From positions 62,001 through 126,000 of the forward strand of contig CAKPOF010000004.1 of assembly GCA_934169725.1 (NCBI GenBank): 64,000 nucleotides of DNA, given 5' to 3'. A program made the translations under genes and the position numbers. Origin of the DNA: an uncultured Clostridia bacterium (GTDB lineage Bacteria; Bacillota; Clostridia; TANB77; CAG-508). The notes below the pieces were generated by a model, which saw nothing but the letters and a program-made list of their open reading frames with translations, was not told where the DNA came from and made no database searches. Below, piece by piece: positions 57,136 through 64,000 of the stretch. Position 1 is the stretch's first letter. Each line of letters begins with the position of its first letter.

Positions 57136-57891
57136 ATGAAATTAATATCATGGAATGTAAATGGAATAAGAGCATGTGTTAATAAAGGATTTGAAACATT
57201 TTTTAATAAAATAAATGCTGATATATTTTGTATACAAGAAACAAAATGTCAACCAGAACAAATTGAATTAAAATTTGATGGATATTATTCTTATTGGAAT
57301 AGTGCAGAAAGAAAAGGATATTCTGGAACAGCAATATTTACAAAAAAAGAACCGTTACAAGTTACTTATGGAATAGGAAATGAAGAACACGATAAAGAAG
57401 GACGAGTTATAACATTAGAGTTTGATAAATTTTATGTTGTAAATATATATACACCAAATTCAAAAAGAGGATTAGAAAGATTAGATTATAGACAAATATG
57501 GGAAGATGAAATAAGAAAATATTTGCTAAAGCTAGATTCTAATAAACCAGTTATAATGTGCGGTGATTTAAATGTAGCACATAATGAGATTGATTTAAAA
57601 AATCCAAAAACTAATAGAAAAAATGCAGGATTTACTGATGAAGAAAGAGAAAAAATGACAAGTTTATTAGATGCAGGATTTATTGATTCTTTTAGATATT
57701 TATATCCAAATAAAACAGAAGCATATAGTTGGTGGTCATATATGGGACATGCAAGAGAAAAAAATGTGGGATGGAGAATTGACTACTTTATAGTGTCAGA
57801 AAAAATAAAAAAACAAATAAAAGAAGCAAAAATATATTCTGAAGTTATGGGAAGTGATCATTGTCCTGTTGAATTAGAAATCGAAATTTAA
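57136..57891 (+). CDS. exoA: Exodeoxyribonuclease III (AP endonuclease)
   Basis: A 251-residue exonuclease III-family enzyme that cuts 5' of abasic sites in base-excision repair. Motifs: SWNVNGIRA (residues 4-12), CIQETKCQ (about 33-40), GTAIFTKKEP, YTPNSKRGLERL, CGDLNVAHNEIDLKNPK (about 140-156), SWWSYMGHAREKNVGWRIDYF and GSDHCPVEL at the C-terminus. All catalytic residues are in place, and length is normal. GGAG precedes the ATG. Confidence 0.95.
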   Translation: MKLISWNVNGIRACVNKGFETFFNKINADIFCIQETKCQPEQIELKFDGYYSYWNSAERKGYSGTAIFTKKEPLQVTYGIGNEEHDKEGRVITLEFDKFYVVNIYTPNSKRGLERLDYRQIWEDEIRKYLLKLDSNKPVIMCGDLNVAHNEIDLKNPKTNRKNAGFTDEEREKMTSLLDAGFIDSFRYLYPNKTEAYSWWSYMGHAREKNVGWRIDYFIVSEKIKKQIKEAKIYSEVMGSDHCPVELEIEI

Positions 57892-57951
57892 AATCTAGAA
57901 GGTTTATAGGTTAAGCCATAAAACCTAAATACAGAAATAAAGGAATATAAA

Positions 57952-59109
57952 ATGAACGTAGAAAAGAAACATAATTGGCAAAGATGGATGTATTGGTTTG
58001 GATTGGGATTATCATTGATATTAATATCTAAAATATTAGATAATTATCAAAATGTTATGGAAGTATTAAAAACATTCTTTAATGTAATTAGTCCATTTTT
58101 AATAGGAATATTTATTGCATATTTGTTATATATGCCATCAAGAAAATTTGAAAAACTGTATGGAAAATCAAAAATAAAATTTATAGCAAAAAAATCACGA
58201 ATATTGGGAGTATTTACAGTATATATAATAGCAATATTATTGATATGTGTATTGTTTGCTGTAATAGTACCAATAGTATTTGAAAGTATTACAGACTTTA
58301 TATCAGGAGTACCACATTATTATGAACAAATAATAAATACATATAATAATTTACCAGAAGATTCAATACTAAAAAGTCAAGCCGTACAGGAAGAAATAAA
58401 TAATATTCAAAACATAAATATAAAACAATATTTAAATATGGAAATGATTTTAGAATATGTGATGAATGCAATAAGTGCAATATTTAGCGTTGTAGATTCA
58501 TTTATAGCAATTATAGTATCAATATATATATTATTAGATAGAAAACAAATATTAGGATTTTTTAAAAGATTTGCAGGAGCTATATTTAAAGAACGAACAT
58601 ATAAAAATATAGACAAATATTTTAATAATTCAAATGAAATATTTTTTAAATTTATAGCTAGTCAATTTTTAGATGCGATAGTTGTAGGAATACTAGTGTC
58701 AATAGCATTAAGTATAATGGGAATTAAATATGCACCATTGCTAGGAGCTTTTATAGGATTATTTAATATGATTCCATATGTTGGAGCAATTATTGCAGTT
58801 GTAATATCTGTATTAATAACAATTTTGACAGGAGGACTAACACAAGCTTTTTGGATGTTATTTGTTGTAATTATATTACAACAAATAGATGCTAATATAA
58901 TAAACCCTAAAATTGTTGGTAAATCATTAGAAATAAGCCCATTGTTGGTATTATTTGCAGTTACTTTTGGTGGAGCATATTTTGGAATACTAGGTATGTT
59001 CTTAGCTGTTCCTGTAATAGCAGTTATAAAAATTTTAATAGATGATTATATAAAATACAAAGAAATATTAAAATTGAAAAATAAAAAGAATGAAATAGAA
59101 ATAAATTAA
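57952..59109 (+). CDS. AI-2E-family (PerM/YtvI-like) membrane protein
   Basis: A 385-residue polytopic membrane protein with about eight hydrophobic segments. The C-terminal half has the family's conserved block FIGLFNMIPYVGAIIAVVISVL followed by QQIDANIINPKIVGKSLEISPLLVL, and AVPVIAVIKIL near the end. Members have been linked to autoinducer-2 export, sodium/proton exchange or sporulation (YtvI); the substrate here cannot be told. AAAGGA precedes the ATG. A short AGGTTT / AAACCT hairpin lies in the 60-base gap after exoA. Confidence 0.85.
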   Translation: MNVEKKHNWQRWMYWFGLGLSLILISKILDNYQNVMEVLKTFFNVISPFLIGIFIAYLLYMPSRKFEKLYGKSKIKFIAKKSRILGVFTVYIIAILLICVLFAVIVPIVFESITDFISGVPHYYEQIINTYNNLPEDSILKSQAVQEEINNIQNINIKQYLNMEMILEYVMNAISAIFSVVDSFIAIIVSIYILLDRKQILGFFKRFAGAIFKERTYKNIDKYFNNSNEIFFKFIASQFLDAIVVGILVSIALSIMGIKYAPLLGAFIGLFNMIPYVGAIIAVVISVLITILTGGLTQAFWMLFVVIILQQIDANIINPKIVGKSLEISPLLVLFAVTFGGAYFGILGMFLAVPVIAVIKILIDDYIKYKEILKLKNKKNEIEIN

Positions 59110-59117
59110 ATATAAAT

Positions 59118-59335
59118 AAAAAGTAAATTCCAATACTGTTAGTTAACTTTGTAAATATAAATTTAATATTTATTATTTTCTCAGTACTTTGGTGTCGCAA
59201 TCTATTAATAAAATTAATAGAAGATTGCTCCAAATCGCACTTACTAACGTTCGTTTGATCGCTTACGCAGTACTTCAAAATAATAAATATTAATTTACAT
59301 ATATTGTAGTTATATACTGGAATCTACTTTTTTTA
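59118..59335. repeat. Full copy of the palindromic repeat, R6, inside a terminator-like stem
   Basis: Core arms AAATTTAATATTTATTATTTT (59159-59179) and AAAATAATAAATATTAATTT (59277-59296) pair, then CAGTACT with GCAGTACT, TTGG with CCAA, and an inner hairpin GCAATCTATTAAT / ATTAATAGAAGATTGC. Around the core, AAAAGTAAATTCCAATAC (from 59120) pairs with ACTGGAATCTACTTTTTTT (to 59335). So the whole sits in the loop of what reads as a terminator between two convergent genes. The arms differ in sequence from R2 and R3 but keep pairing. Confidence 0.85.
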
Positions 59336-59338
59336 TTA

Positions 59339-59836
59339 TTATTTTTGTAACAAATATTGTATACCACCATTAGCAATTGCTGTTAAAGCAAGTACGATTA
59401 TACCAGCAGTAAGAACACCAACAATTATAGGTGGAATTGCTTTTTTAGGTGGTAAATCTAAAAAGTTTGCAATTAAAGAACCAACCCAAGCTCCTGTACC
59501 AGGAAGTGGAATTGCCACAAATAAAAATAAGCCAAGAGCAGCAAAATTTTGAAGTTTTTCACTTTCTTCTATTTTTTTAGTAGCTCTTTCAGAAGCCCAG
59601 TCAATAACTATTTTGAAAGGTTTCCATCTACCGAAAAAATCGAATAAAGGTCTGATATATTTAACAATGAAATATACAGGGATAATATTTCCTATAAAAC
59701 TACATAAAAAAGATTCAATATAGTTTAAATGGAAAGTAAAAACTCCTATAGGAATAGCACCTCTTAATTCAATTATAGGTATCATACCAACTAAAGCAGT
59801 TAATATATATTTTATTATCAATGGTAAACTACTCAT
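59339..59836 (-). CDS. COG2426-family small membrane protein (putative small multidrug export protein)
   Basis: A 165-residue membrane protein with three or four hydrophobic segments. It carries the characteristic PIIELRGAIPIGV (about residues 20-32), FFGRWKPFKIVIDWASERATKK (about 67-89) and LFVAIPLPGTGAWVGSLIANFL (about 102-123) of the COG2426 group. The name in databases is a guess from similarity; the transported substrate is unknown. The start ATG is preceded by GAGGAGG. Convergent with the AI-2E family gene, with R6 between. Confidence 0.85.
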   Translation of the reverse strand: MSSLPLIIKYILTALVGMIPIIELRGAIPIGVFTFHLNYIESFLCSFIGNIIPVYFIVKYIRPLFDFFGRWKPFKIVIDWASERATKKIEESEKLQNFAALGLFLFVAIPLPGTGAWVGSLIANFLDLPPKKAIPPIIVGVLTAGIIVLALTAIANGGIQYLLQK

Positions 59837-59988
59837 AAATCCTCCTCAAATTTTAAAAATTTCTAATGTATTGTACTACATAATAAAAAAAATGTCTATA
59901 ATTGAAGAAGTATTATTTAATTAATGTAAATTTTGATTTTAAAAGCACATAATATTTTATATAATGTTATGTATTTTATAAATAAATT

Positions 59989-60009
59989 CCTAGAGTTAAC
60001 TACTCTAGG
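59989..60009. repeat. Short palindrome and inverted repeat flanking R7
   Basis: CCTAGAGTTAACTACTCTAGG (59989-60009) forms an eight-base-pair hairpin. Its right 16 bases recur inverted at 60287-60302, on the other side of repeat R7. Confidence 0.7.
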
Positions 60010-60118
60010 ACAACTTTTCTAATTAAAAGTATAACAATAAAAATATGTAATATCAAGAGTTTTATTGAAAAATAATATAGGGTTATAGAAATTTTCTCTA
60101 AAAATAAATAATTATGTT

Positions 60119-60259
60119 TTAAATTCAATAAATATTATTTTTCATACCTTGGTGTCGCAATCTATTAATTAAAAATTAATAGTAGATTGCTCCAATCGCA
60201 CTCACTAGCGTTCGTTTGATCGCTTACGCGGTATTTCAAAATAATATTTATTGAATTTT
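60119..60259. repeat. Full copy of the palindromic repeat, R7, with a perfect 22-bp stem
   Basis: The 22 bases at 60119-60140 are an exact complement of 60238-60259. Inside are CATACCTTGG and GCGGTATT, then GTGTCGCAATCTATTAA and its partner TTAATAGTAGATTGCTCCAA, then ACTAGCGTTCGTTTGATCGC and TTACGCGG. It lies in the 614-base gap between the COG2426 gene and the variable-region protein. The remainder of that gap is AT-rich with no reading frame or RNA gene visible. Confidence 0.88.
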
Positions 60260-60286
60260 TATAATTTAGTTTTATATAAAAAAATT

Positions 60287-60302
60287 CCTAGAGTAGTTAA
60301 CT
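60287..60302. repeat. Inverted copy of the 16-bp arm at 59994-60009
   Basis: CCTAGAGTAGTTAACT is the exact reverse complement of 59994-60009. The two copies bracket R7 at distances of about 110 and 28 bases. Confidence 0.7.
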
Positions 60303-60338
60303 AAAAGAAAAAACATAGAAATAAAATACTACAATATA

Positions 60339-60367
60339 TTGACTTAATACTTGTAAAAATATAAAAT
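60339..60367 (+). promoter_or_regulatory. Promoter of the variable-region protein gene
   Basis: TTGACT (60339-60344), 17 bases, TAAAAT (60362-60367), about 80 bases upstream of the ATG at 60450. Confidence 0.65.
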
Positions 60368-60449
60368 ACAAGTATAGAAATAAATTAGTTGCAAATACTA
60401 ATACTAGGATAATGAATTATCAAATAGAAAGAATTGGAGGGAACAAAAG

Positions 60450-61796
60450 ATGGCAAAAAAGAAAAGTAGCAAAACGAAAGAAAAACTGAAAGGAAGGAAT
60501 GGTATAACATTAATTGCACTAGTTATAACCATCATAGTACTTTTGATACTAGCAGGAGTAACGATAGCAAGCATAACAGGAGAAAATGGAATATTAAGTA
60601 AAGCAACAAATGCAAGAGATAATAATGCCAAAGTATCAGCAGAGGAAAGAGTAAAAACAGAAGTATTAGGAAGCTATGGAAGTGATGGAAAATTAAGCTT
60701 AGATGACTTAAATAATAATTTAAAAAACGTAGACGGTTTGAAATATAACGAAAAGAAAATATCAGCTGACAATAAAATAGAAAGTTTGCCAGCAACAGTA
60801 AATGTGGATGGATATGATGTAGTAATAACTGAGCAAGGAAATGTAGAAAAACCAAAAAAATTAGAAGATGCAAAAACTGATGATATGTTAACAAAAACCA
60901 ATGATACACCAATAACAGTTGATAATAAAACAGTAAAAATCCCAGCAGGATTTAAAGTAGCAGATGATAGTGGGACAACAATAGATGAAGGAATAGTAAT
61001 AGAAGATGGTGAAAGGAATCAATTTGTATGGGTACCAGTAAGTAAAGAAAATTTTGCAACAGAATTTGTGAGAAGAGATAATGGAAGTTTACAATCATGG
61101 GGTTCTTACTGTGGAGAAGCAAATGCTAAAGGTGAAAATGAAAAAGTTACTGAAACAGAAACAACCAAAAAAGAAGCTATAAAAATGTATGCAAGTGTAG
61201 AAAGAAATGAAGGGTTTTATATAGCAAGATATGAGGCTGGAAAAGAAGGAGAAAATGTTGTTTCAAAAAAAGGAGCAGATGTATATAATTATATACCATG
61301 GTCTGCAAATGGAGATAATATACAAGAAACTACAGGAACAACTGGAGGAGCAGTAGAACTATCAAGAAATTTTGCAAATGTAAAGAATTACAAAACAGTA
61401 ACAAGTACATTAATATATGGAGTGCAGTGGGATGCTGTAATGAAATGGATGGAAAACGTAAGTAATCCAAATGTAGAAGGAAAAACATATATACAAGATA
61501 GTACAGGAATGGGATGGTATAGTGACAATTATAATTCAGGAAATTCCGATTATAAAACTGGTATAGATATAGGAGAAGAGAATAAAGGTTCAAATCAAGT
61601 AAAAAAAATATATGATCTTGCAGGAAATGTATACGAATGGACAATGGAATCTTTCAACACCGGCATTCGAGTTACTAGGGGAGGTTTTTACAACAATACA
61701 GGCTCTAACTATCCGGCTTCTTATCGTAGCGCCTACTATCCTTCCTGCAGCTTTTTTTACATTGGTTTTCGCCCCACTTTATTCTTGAATAGCTGA
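60450..61796 (+). CDS. Pilin-like signal protein with FGE-sulfatase/C-type-lectin-like C-terminal domain; probable DGR target
   Basis: A 448-residue protein. The N-terminus is a basic head, then Gly18 and a hydrophobic helix (NGITLIALVITIIVLLILAG), like type IV prepilins but with no Glu5. So processing and surface assembly are plausible but not certain. Residues about 45-180 are a polar linker. The formylglycine-generating-enzyme-like (FGE-sulfatase) domain runs from about 188 (NQFVWVPVS) through EGFYIARYEAG, VQWDAVMKWM (about 327) and DLAGNVYEWTME (about 388) to the end IGFRP. This fold is the classic target of diversity-generating retroelements. The last 35 residues match that: variable residues 413-437 interleaved with G, S, P, R. 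GGAGG precedes the ATG. The gene is separate from rpoB, with its own promoter. Confidence 0.85.
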   Translation: MAKKKSSKTKEKLKGRNGITLIALVITIIVLLILAGVTIASITGENGILSKATNARDNNAKVSAEERVKTEVLGSYGSDGKLSLDDLNNNLKNVDGLKYNEKKISADNKIESLPATVNVDGYDVVITEQGNVEKPKKLEDAKTDDMLTKTNDTPITVDNKTVKIPAGFKVADDSGTTIDEGIVIEDGERNQFVWVPVSKENFATEFVRRDNGSLQSWGSYCGEANAKGENEKVTETETTKKEAIKMYASVERNEGFYIARYEAGKEGENVVSKKGADVYNYIPWSANGDNIQETTGTTGGAVELSRNFANVKNYKTVTSTLIYGVQWDAVMKWMENVSNPNVEGKTYIQDSTGMGWYSDNYNSGNSDYKTGIDIGEENKGSNQVKKIYDLAGNVYEWTMESFNTGIRVTRGGFYNNTGSNYPASYRSAYYPSCSFFYIGFRPTLFLNS

Positions 61797-61810
61797 ACGC
61801 TAAAGCCGTA
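61650..61810 (+). other. Probable diversity-generating retroelement variable region (VR)
   Basis: From about 61650 to 14 bases past the stop, composition changes sharply: C-, T- and G-rich against the A-rich gene body. At candidate variable positions the codons are TTT, TAC, AAC, AAT, TAT, TAT, AGC, GCC, TAC, TAT, TGC, TTT, TTT, TAC, all of NNY form. This is what random replacement of the adenines in AAY template codons gives. The codons between them (GGC TCT, CCG GCT TCT, CGT, CCT TCC, GGT TTT CGC CCC) are largely free of adenine. No matching template is in the window. Confidence 0.75.
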
Positions 61811-61851
61811 AAATAAAAAAAGTAGAAGAAGTAGTTTTATAGGAGAAAAAT

Positions 61852-61911
61852 ATGAAATATAGAAAGGTCTTAACGACTTTAGACGTTAAGATGGAATTTT
61901 TAAAAATTTGA
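61852..61911 (+). CDS. Tiny open frame (19 codons) with ribosome binding site, doubtful
   Basis: AGGAG is followed seven bases later by an ATG opening a 19-codon frame (MKYRKVLTTLDVKMEFLKI). An eight-base-pair hairpin, TCTTAACG / CGTTAAGA (61868-61891), lies inside it. It might be a leader peptide, a remnant of a gene, or chance. No homologue is recognised. Confidence 0.3.
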   Translation: MKYRKVLTTLDVKMEFLKI

Positions 61912-61940
61912 CAAAATGCATTTATGAATTTTGGGAAATT

Positions 61941-61970
61941 AGCATCACATATGTGGTGCTTTTTCTTTTA
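61941..61970 (+). terminator. Terminator between the variable-region protein and rpoB
   Basis: AGCATCA (61941-61947) pairs with TGGTGCT (61954-61960) around CATATG, with one G-T pair, followed by TTTTCTTTTA. Confidence 0.7.
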
Positions 61971-62026
61971 TAGATAACTAGTAACAAATTTTCACTTTAC
62001 AAACTACAGAAAATCACCCAAAACTA

Positions 62027-62056
62027 TTGACTTATGGGGCGATTTTAATGTATAAT
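62027..62056 (+). promoter_or_regulatory. Promoter of rpoB
   Basis: TTGACT (62027-62032), 18 bases, TATAAT (62051-62056). It makes a leader of about 405 bases before the rpoB start. Confidence 0.7.
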
Positions 62057-62159
62057 AATAGAAGATTTGAAAAAAGAGATTTTTAACAAACCAAAAAAGT
62101 AATAAAAAGGTGATAAAAATAGAAAGAAAAAGTTTTTAAATAAATTTAATGTTTTACTT

Positions 62160-62200
62160 AGAGCCAGTTGAAAAATGAAAATTTTTTGACAGCTCTTTTA
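62160..62200 (+). terminator. Attenuator-like hairpin in the rpoB leader
   Basis: AGAGC (62160-62164) pairs with GCTCT (62192-62196) and GTTGAAAAA with TTTTTTGAC just inside, with two G-T pairs, ending in TTTTA. A further possible stem, AAAAAAAGT / ACTTTTTTT (62352-62395), lies later in the leader. The remainder of the 62057-62468 leader holds no gene. Confidence 0.5.
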
Positions 62201-62468
62201 TTGCCGTTTTAATTTATCTAATGGTTAAGCCAGACAATTTTCAAACTAGAATTTATATATTCAAATTTTTTATTCAAAAGTTAAAATTTAAAAAAAGAGG
62301 AATTAATTATAAATTATTCTAAATGTTTTTTTGTTGTAAGAGCAGACAATCAAAAAAAGTTAGAAAAAATTTATTATTTAAGAAGGACTTTTTTTAATTA
62401 ATATATCCCATCAACACATTCAAAGTTGATATTCATTCTGCTTAATATTTTATTATGAGGTGATTTTC

Positions 62469-64000
62469 TTGAAATTAAAAGAAGTTAAGTATGAGAAGGC
62501 TTCTCGTAAAGACTTTGCAAAAGTTGGCGATTATATTGAAATGCCAAATCTTATTAAAGTACAAAAAGATTCCTATGATTGGTTCGTAGAGGAAGGATTA
62601 GGTGAAGTATTAAAAGATATTTCTCCAATAGAAGATTATTCAGGAAACTTAGTACTTGAATTTTTTGATTACTATATGGAAGAAAAAACAAAATACTCAG
62701 TAGAAGAAGCAAAAGAGAGAGATGCTACATATTCAACAAGATTACATGTAAAGGTTAGACTAATAAATCGTGAAACAGGAGAAATTAAGGAACAAGAGAT
62801 TTATTTAGGTGATTTTCCATTAATGACAGATAGTGGAACTTTTGTAATCAATGGAGCAGAAAGAGTTGTAGTAAGTCAGTTAGTTCGTTCACCTGGATGC
62901 TACTATGCAGAAGAATTTGATACAAAAACAGGAAAAAGAACATATACATCAACAGTAATGCCATTACGTGGTGCATGGTTAGAATATGAAACAGATGGAA
63001 ATGATGTATTCTGGGTTCGTGTTGATAGAACAAGAAAAGTTCCAGTAACTACTTTATTAAGAGCATTAGGAATAACAACTGATGATCAAATGAGAGATTT
63101 ATTTGGTGATGAAGAGCTAATCCAAGCTACAATAAATAAAGATACAATTAAAGACCAAGACGAAGCTTTAATTGAAATTTATAAAAAATTAAGACCAGGG
63201 GAACTTCCAACAGCAGATGCAGCTAGAAATTTATTTAATGGTTTATTCTATGATAATAGAAGATATGATTTAGCTAAAGTTGGTAGATATAAATTTAATC
63301 AAAAATTAGCATTAGCTGTTAGAATTAAGGGAAAAGTTTCTGCAAAAGATATAGTAGATAGTGAAACAGGAGAAGTTTTTGTACAAGCTGGAGAAATAAT
63401 TTCAGAAGAAGTAGCAGAAAATATTCAAAATGCAGGAATTAATGCTGTAGATGTTACTGTTGGAGAAAGAGTTGTAAGAATTATAGGAAATGCTACAGTT
63501 AATATTCATGAAGTATTGCCAACAGTTGATTTAAGCAAATTACATTTTAAAGAATTAGTAAATTATAATGTATTGAAAAATATTATAGATAATACAAGTG
63601 AAGAAGATTTAGTAAAAACTATAGAAGAAAGACAAGAAGAGCTAGTTCCAAAACATATAACAACAGAAGACATGATTGCATCAATAAACTATTTACTAAA
63701 TTTATCACATGGATTAGGTAAACCAGATGACATAGACCATTTAGCAAACCGTAGAATTAGATGTGTTGGTGAATTGTTACAAAATCAATTTAGAATTGGT
63801 TTAACAAGACTAGAAAGAGTTGTTCGTGAAAGAATGACAATCCAAGATTTAGATGTTGTTACACCACAAACATTAATAAACACAAAACCAATAACATCAG
63901 CAATTAGAGAGTTTTTTGGAAGTTCACAATTGTCACAATTCATGGATCAAACAAATCCACTTTCAGAATTAACACATAAAAGAAGAATATCAGCATTAGG
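62469..64000 (+). CDS. rpoB: DNA-directed RNA polymerase subunit beta (cut by window end)
   Basis: The frame opens at TTG 62469, seven bases behind GAGGTG, and is still open at the window edge (510 codons present of roughly 1,200). The N-terminus reads [22 protein letters not shown], with the beta1 lobe continuing [22 protein letters not shown] and then [11 protein letters not shown]. The last visible stretch is the rifampicin region ([20 protein letters not shown] ... HKRRISALG), with wild-type-looking residues. It is the beta subunit forming the catalytic core. rplL, normally just upstream, is absent here, so rpoB is driven by its own promoter at 62027. Confidence 0.97.
   Translation, partial: MKLKEVKYEKASRKDFAKVGDYIEMPNLIKVQKDSYDWFVEEGLGEVLKDISPIEDYSGNLVLEFFDYYMEEKTKYSVEEAKERDATYSTRLHVKVRLINRETGEIKEQEIYLGDFPLMTDSGTFVINGAERVVVSQLVRSPGCYYAEEFDTKTGKRTYTSTVMPLRGAWLEYETDGNDVFWVRVDRTRKVPVTTLLRALGITTDDQMRDLFGDEELIQATINKDTIKDQDEALIEIYKKLRPGELPTADAARNLFNGLFYDNRRYDLAKVGRYKFNQKLALAVRIKGKVSAKDIVDSETGEVFVQAGEIISEEVAENIQNAGINAVDVTVGERVVRIIGNATVNIHEVLPTVDLSKLHFKELVNYNVLKNIIDNTSEEDLVKTIEERQEELVPKHITTEDMIASINYLLNLSHGLGKPDDIDHLANRRIRCVGELLQNQFRIGLTRLERVVRERMTIQDLDVVTPQTLINTKPITSAIREFFGSSQLSQFMDQTNPLSELTHKRRISAL

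Noticed and set aside
62057..62468. L10 ribosomal-protein leader upstream of rpoB
   Set aside because: That leader precedes rplJ, not rpoB, and the conserved L10-binding bulge pattern was not seen.
61797..64000. Search for the template repeat of the retroelement downstream of the variable region
   Set aside because: No segment resembling 61650-61810 with adenines at the variable positions is visible, and no reverse transcriptase frame exists on either strand. The template is not claimed in this window.
1..64000. CRISPR arrays, tRNA or rRNA genes
   Set aside because: No regularly spaced direct repeats with spacers were seen, and no cloverleaf or rRNA-like GC-rich block was noticed on reading. 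The palindromic repeats are dispersed, not arrayed.

Overview
The window is AT-rich, densely packed with genes, and uses the standard code. Many genes start with TTG behind a GAGGTG-type ribosome binding site. It carries spore genes (an alpha/beta SASP, a CotF-type coat protein pair, SpoIIE), the mreBCD-mrdA-minC elongation/division cluster, MecA and large Gram-positive surface proteins. Together these point to a spore-forming low-G+C member of the Clostridia, plausibly an uncultured gut lineage. That placement is inference, because no rRNA or other decisive marker is present.

Layout. 0-4.7 kb: a VanW-family protein, a short SASP gene, murF and a J-domain chaperone. 4.8-7.8 kb: an operon of two unknown proteins and a VirD4-type coupling ATPase whose Walker A is broken by one extra base. 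8-11.2 kb: an SbcD/SbcC-like pair. 11.4-14.5 kb: prfA, a ZIP transporter (also frameshifted), a decayed leucine-rich-repeat fragment, an XRE regulator and a compositionally odd orphan gene. 14.6-19.6 kb: pcrA, two coat proteins, an M23 peptidase and mecA. 19.7-26.1 kb: a DUF4321 protein, radC, mreB, mreC, mreD, PBP2 and minC, all in one direction. 27.3-47.5 kb: four giant secreted proteins arranged as two tandem copies of a two-gene module (a long adhesin, then a partner with a thioester/CnaB-like architecture). 47.8-59.8 kb: spoIIE, a WG-repeat membrane protein, an unknown membrane protein, acpS, tatD, htpX/lemA, a 3D-domain hydrolase, exoA, an AI-2E family permease and a COG2426 protein. 60.4-61.8 kb: a protein with a pilin-like N-terminus and a formylglycine-generating-enzyme-like fold. 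62.5 kb to the end: rpoB, with its own promoter and a structured leader.

Two things stand out. First, the last ~130 bases of the 60450-61796 gene look like the variable region of a diversity-generating retroelement target. Interspersed codons are all NNY, the intervening codons are nearly adenine-free, and the base composition departs abruptly from the rest of the gene. No template repeat or reverse transcriptase is in the window, so the target would be diversified from elsewhere. Second, at least four full and three partial copies of a 140-215 bp intergenic palindromic element are scattered through the window. Their stems change in a compensated way between copies, which suggests a mobile or structured-RNA/DNA element not explained by any gene here.

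How the genes work together. murF, mreBCD, PBP2, minC, the M23 peptidase, the 3D-domain protein and VanW all serve cell-wall synthesis and remodelling. SASP, CotF proteins and SpoIIE serve sporulation. The surface-protein modules and the variable-region protein are the accessory, environment-facing part.
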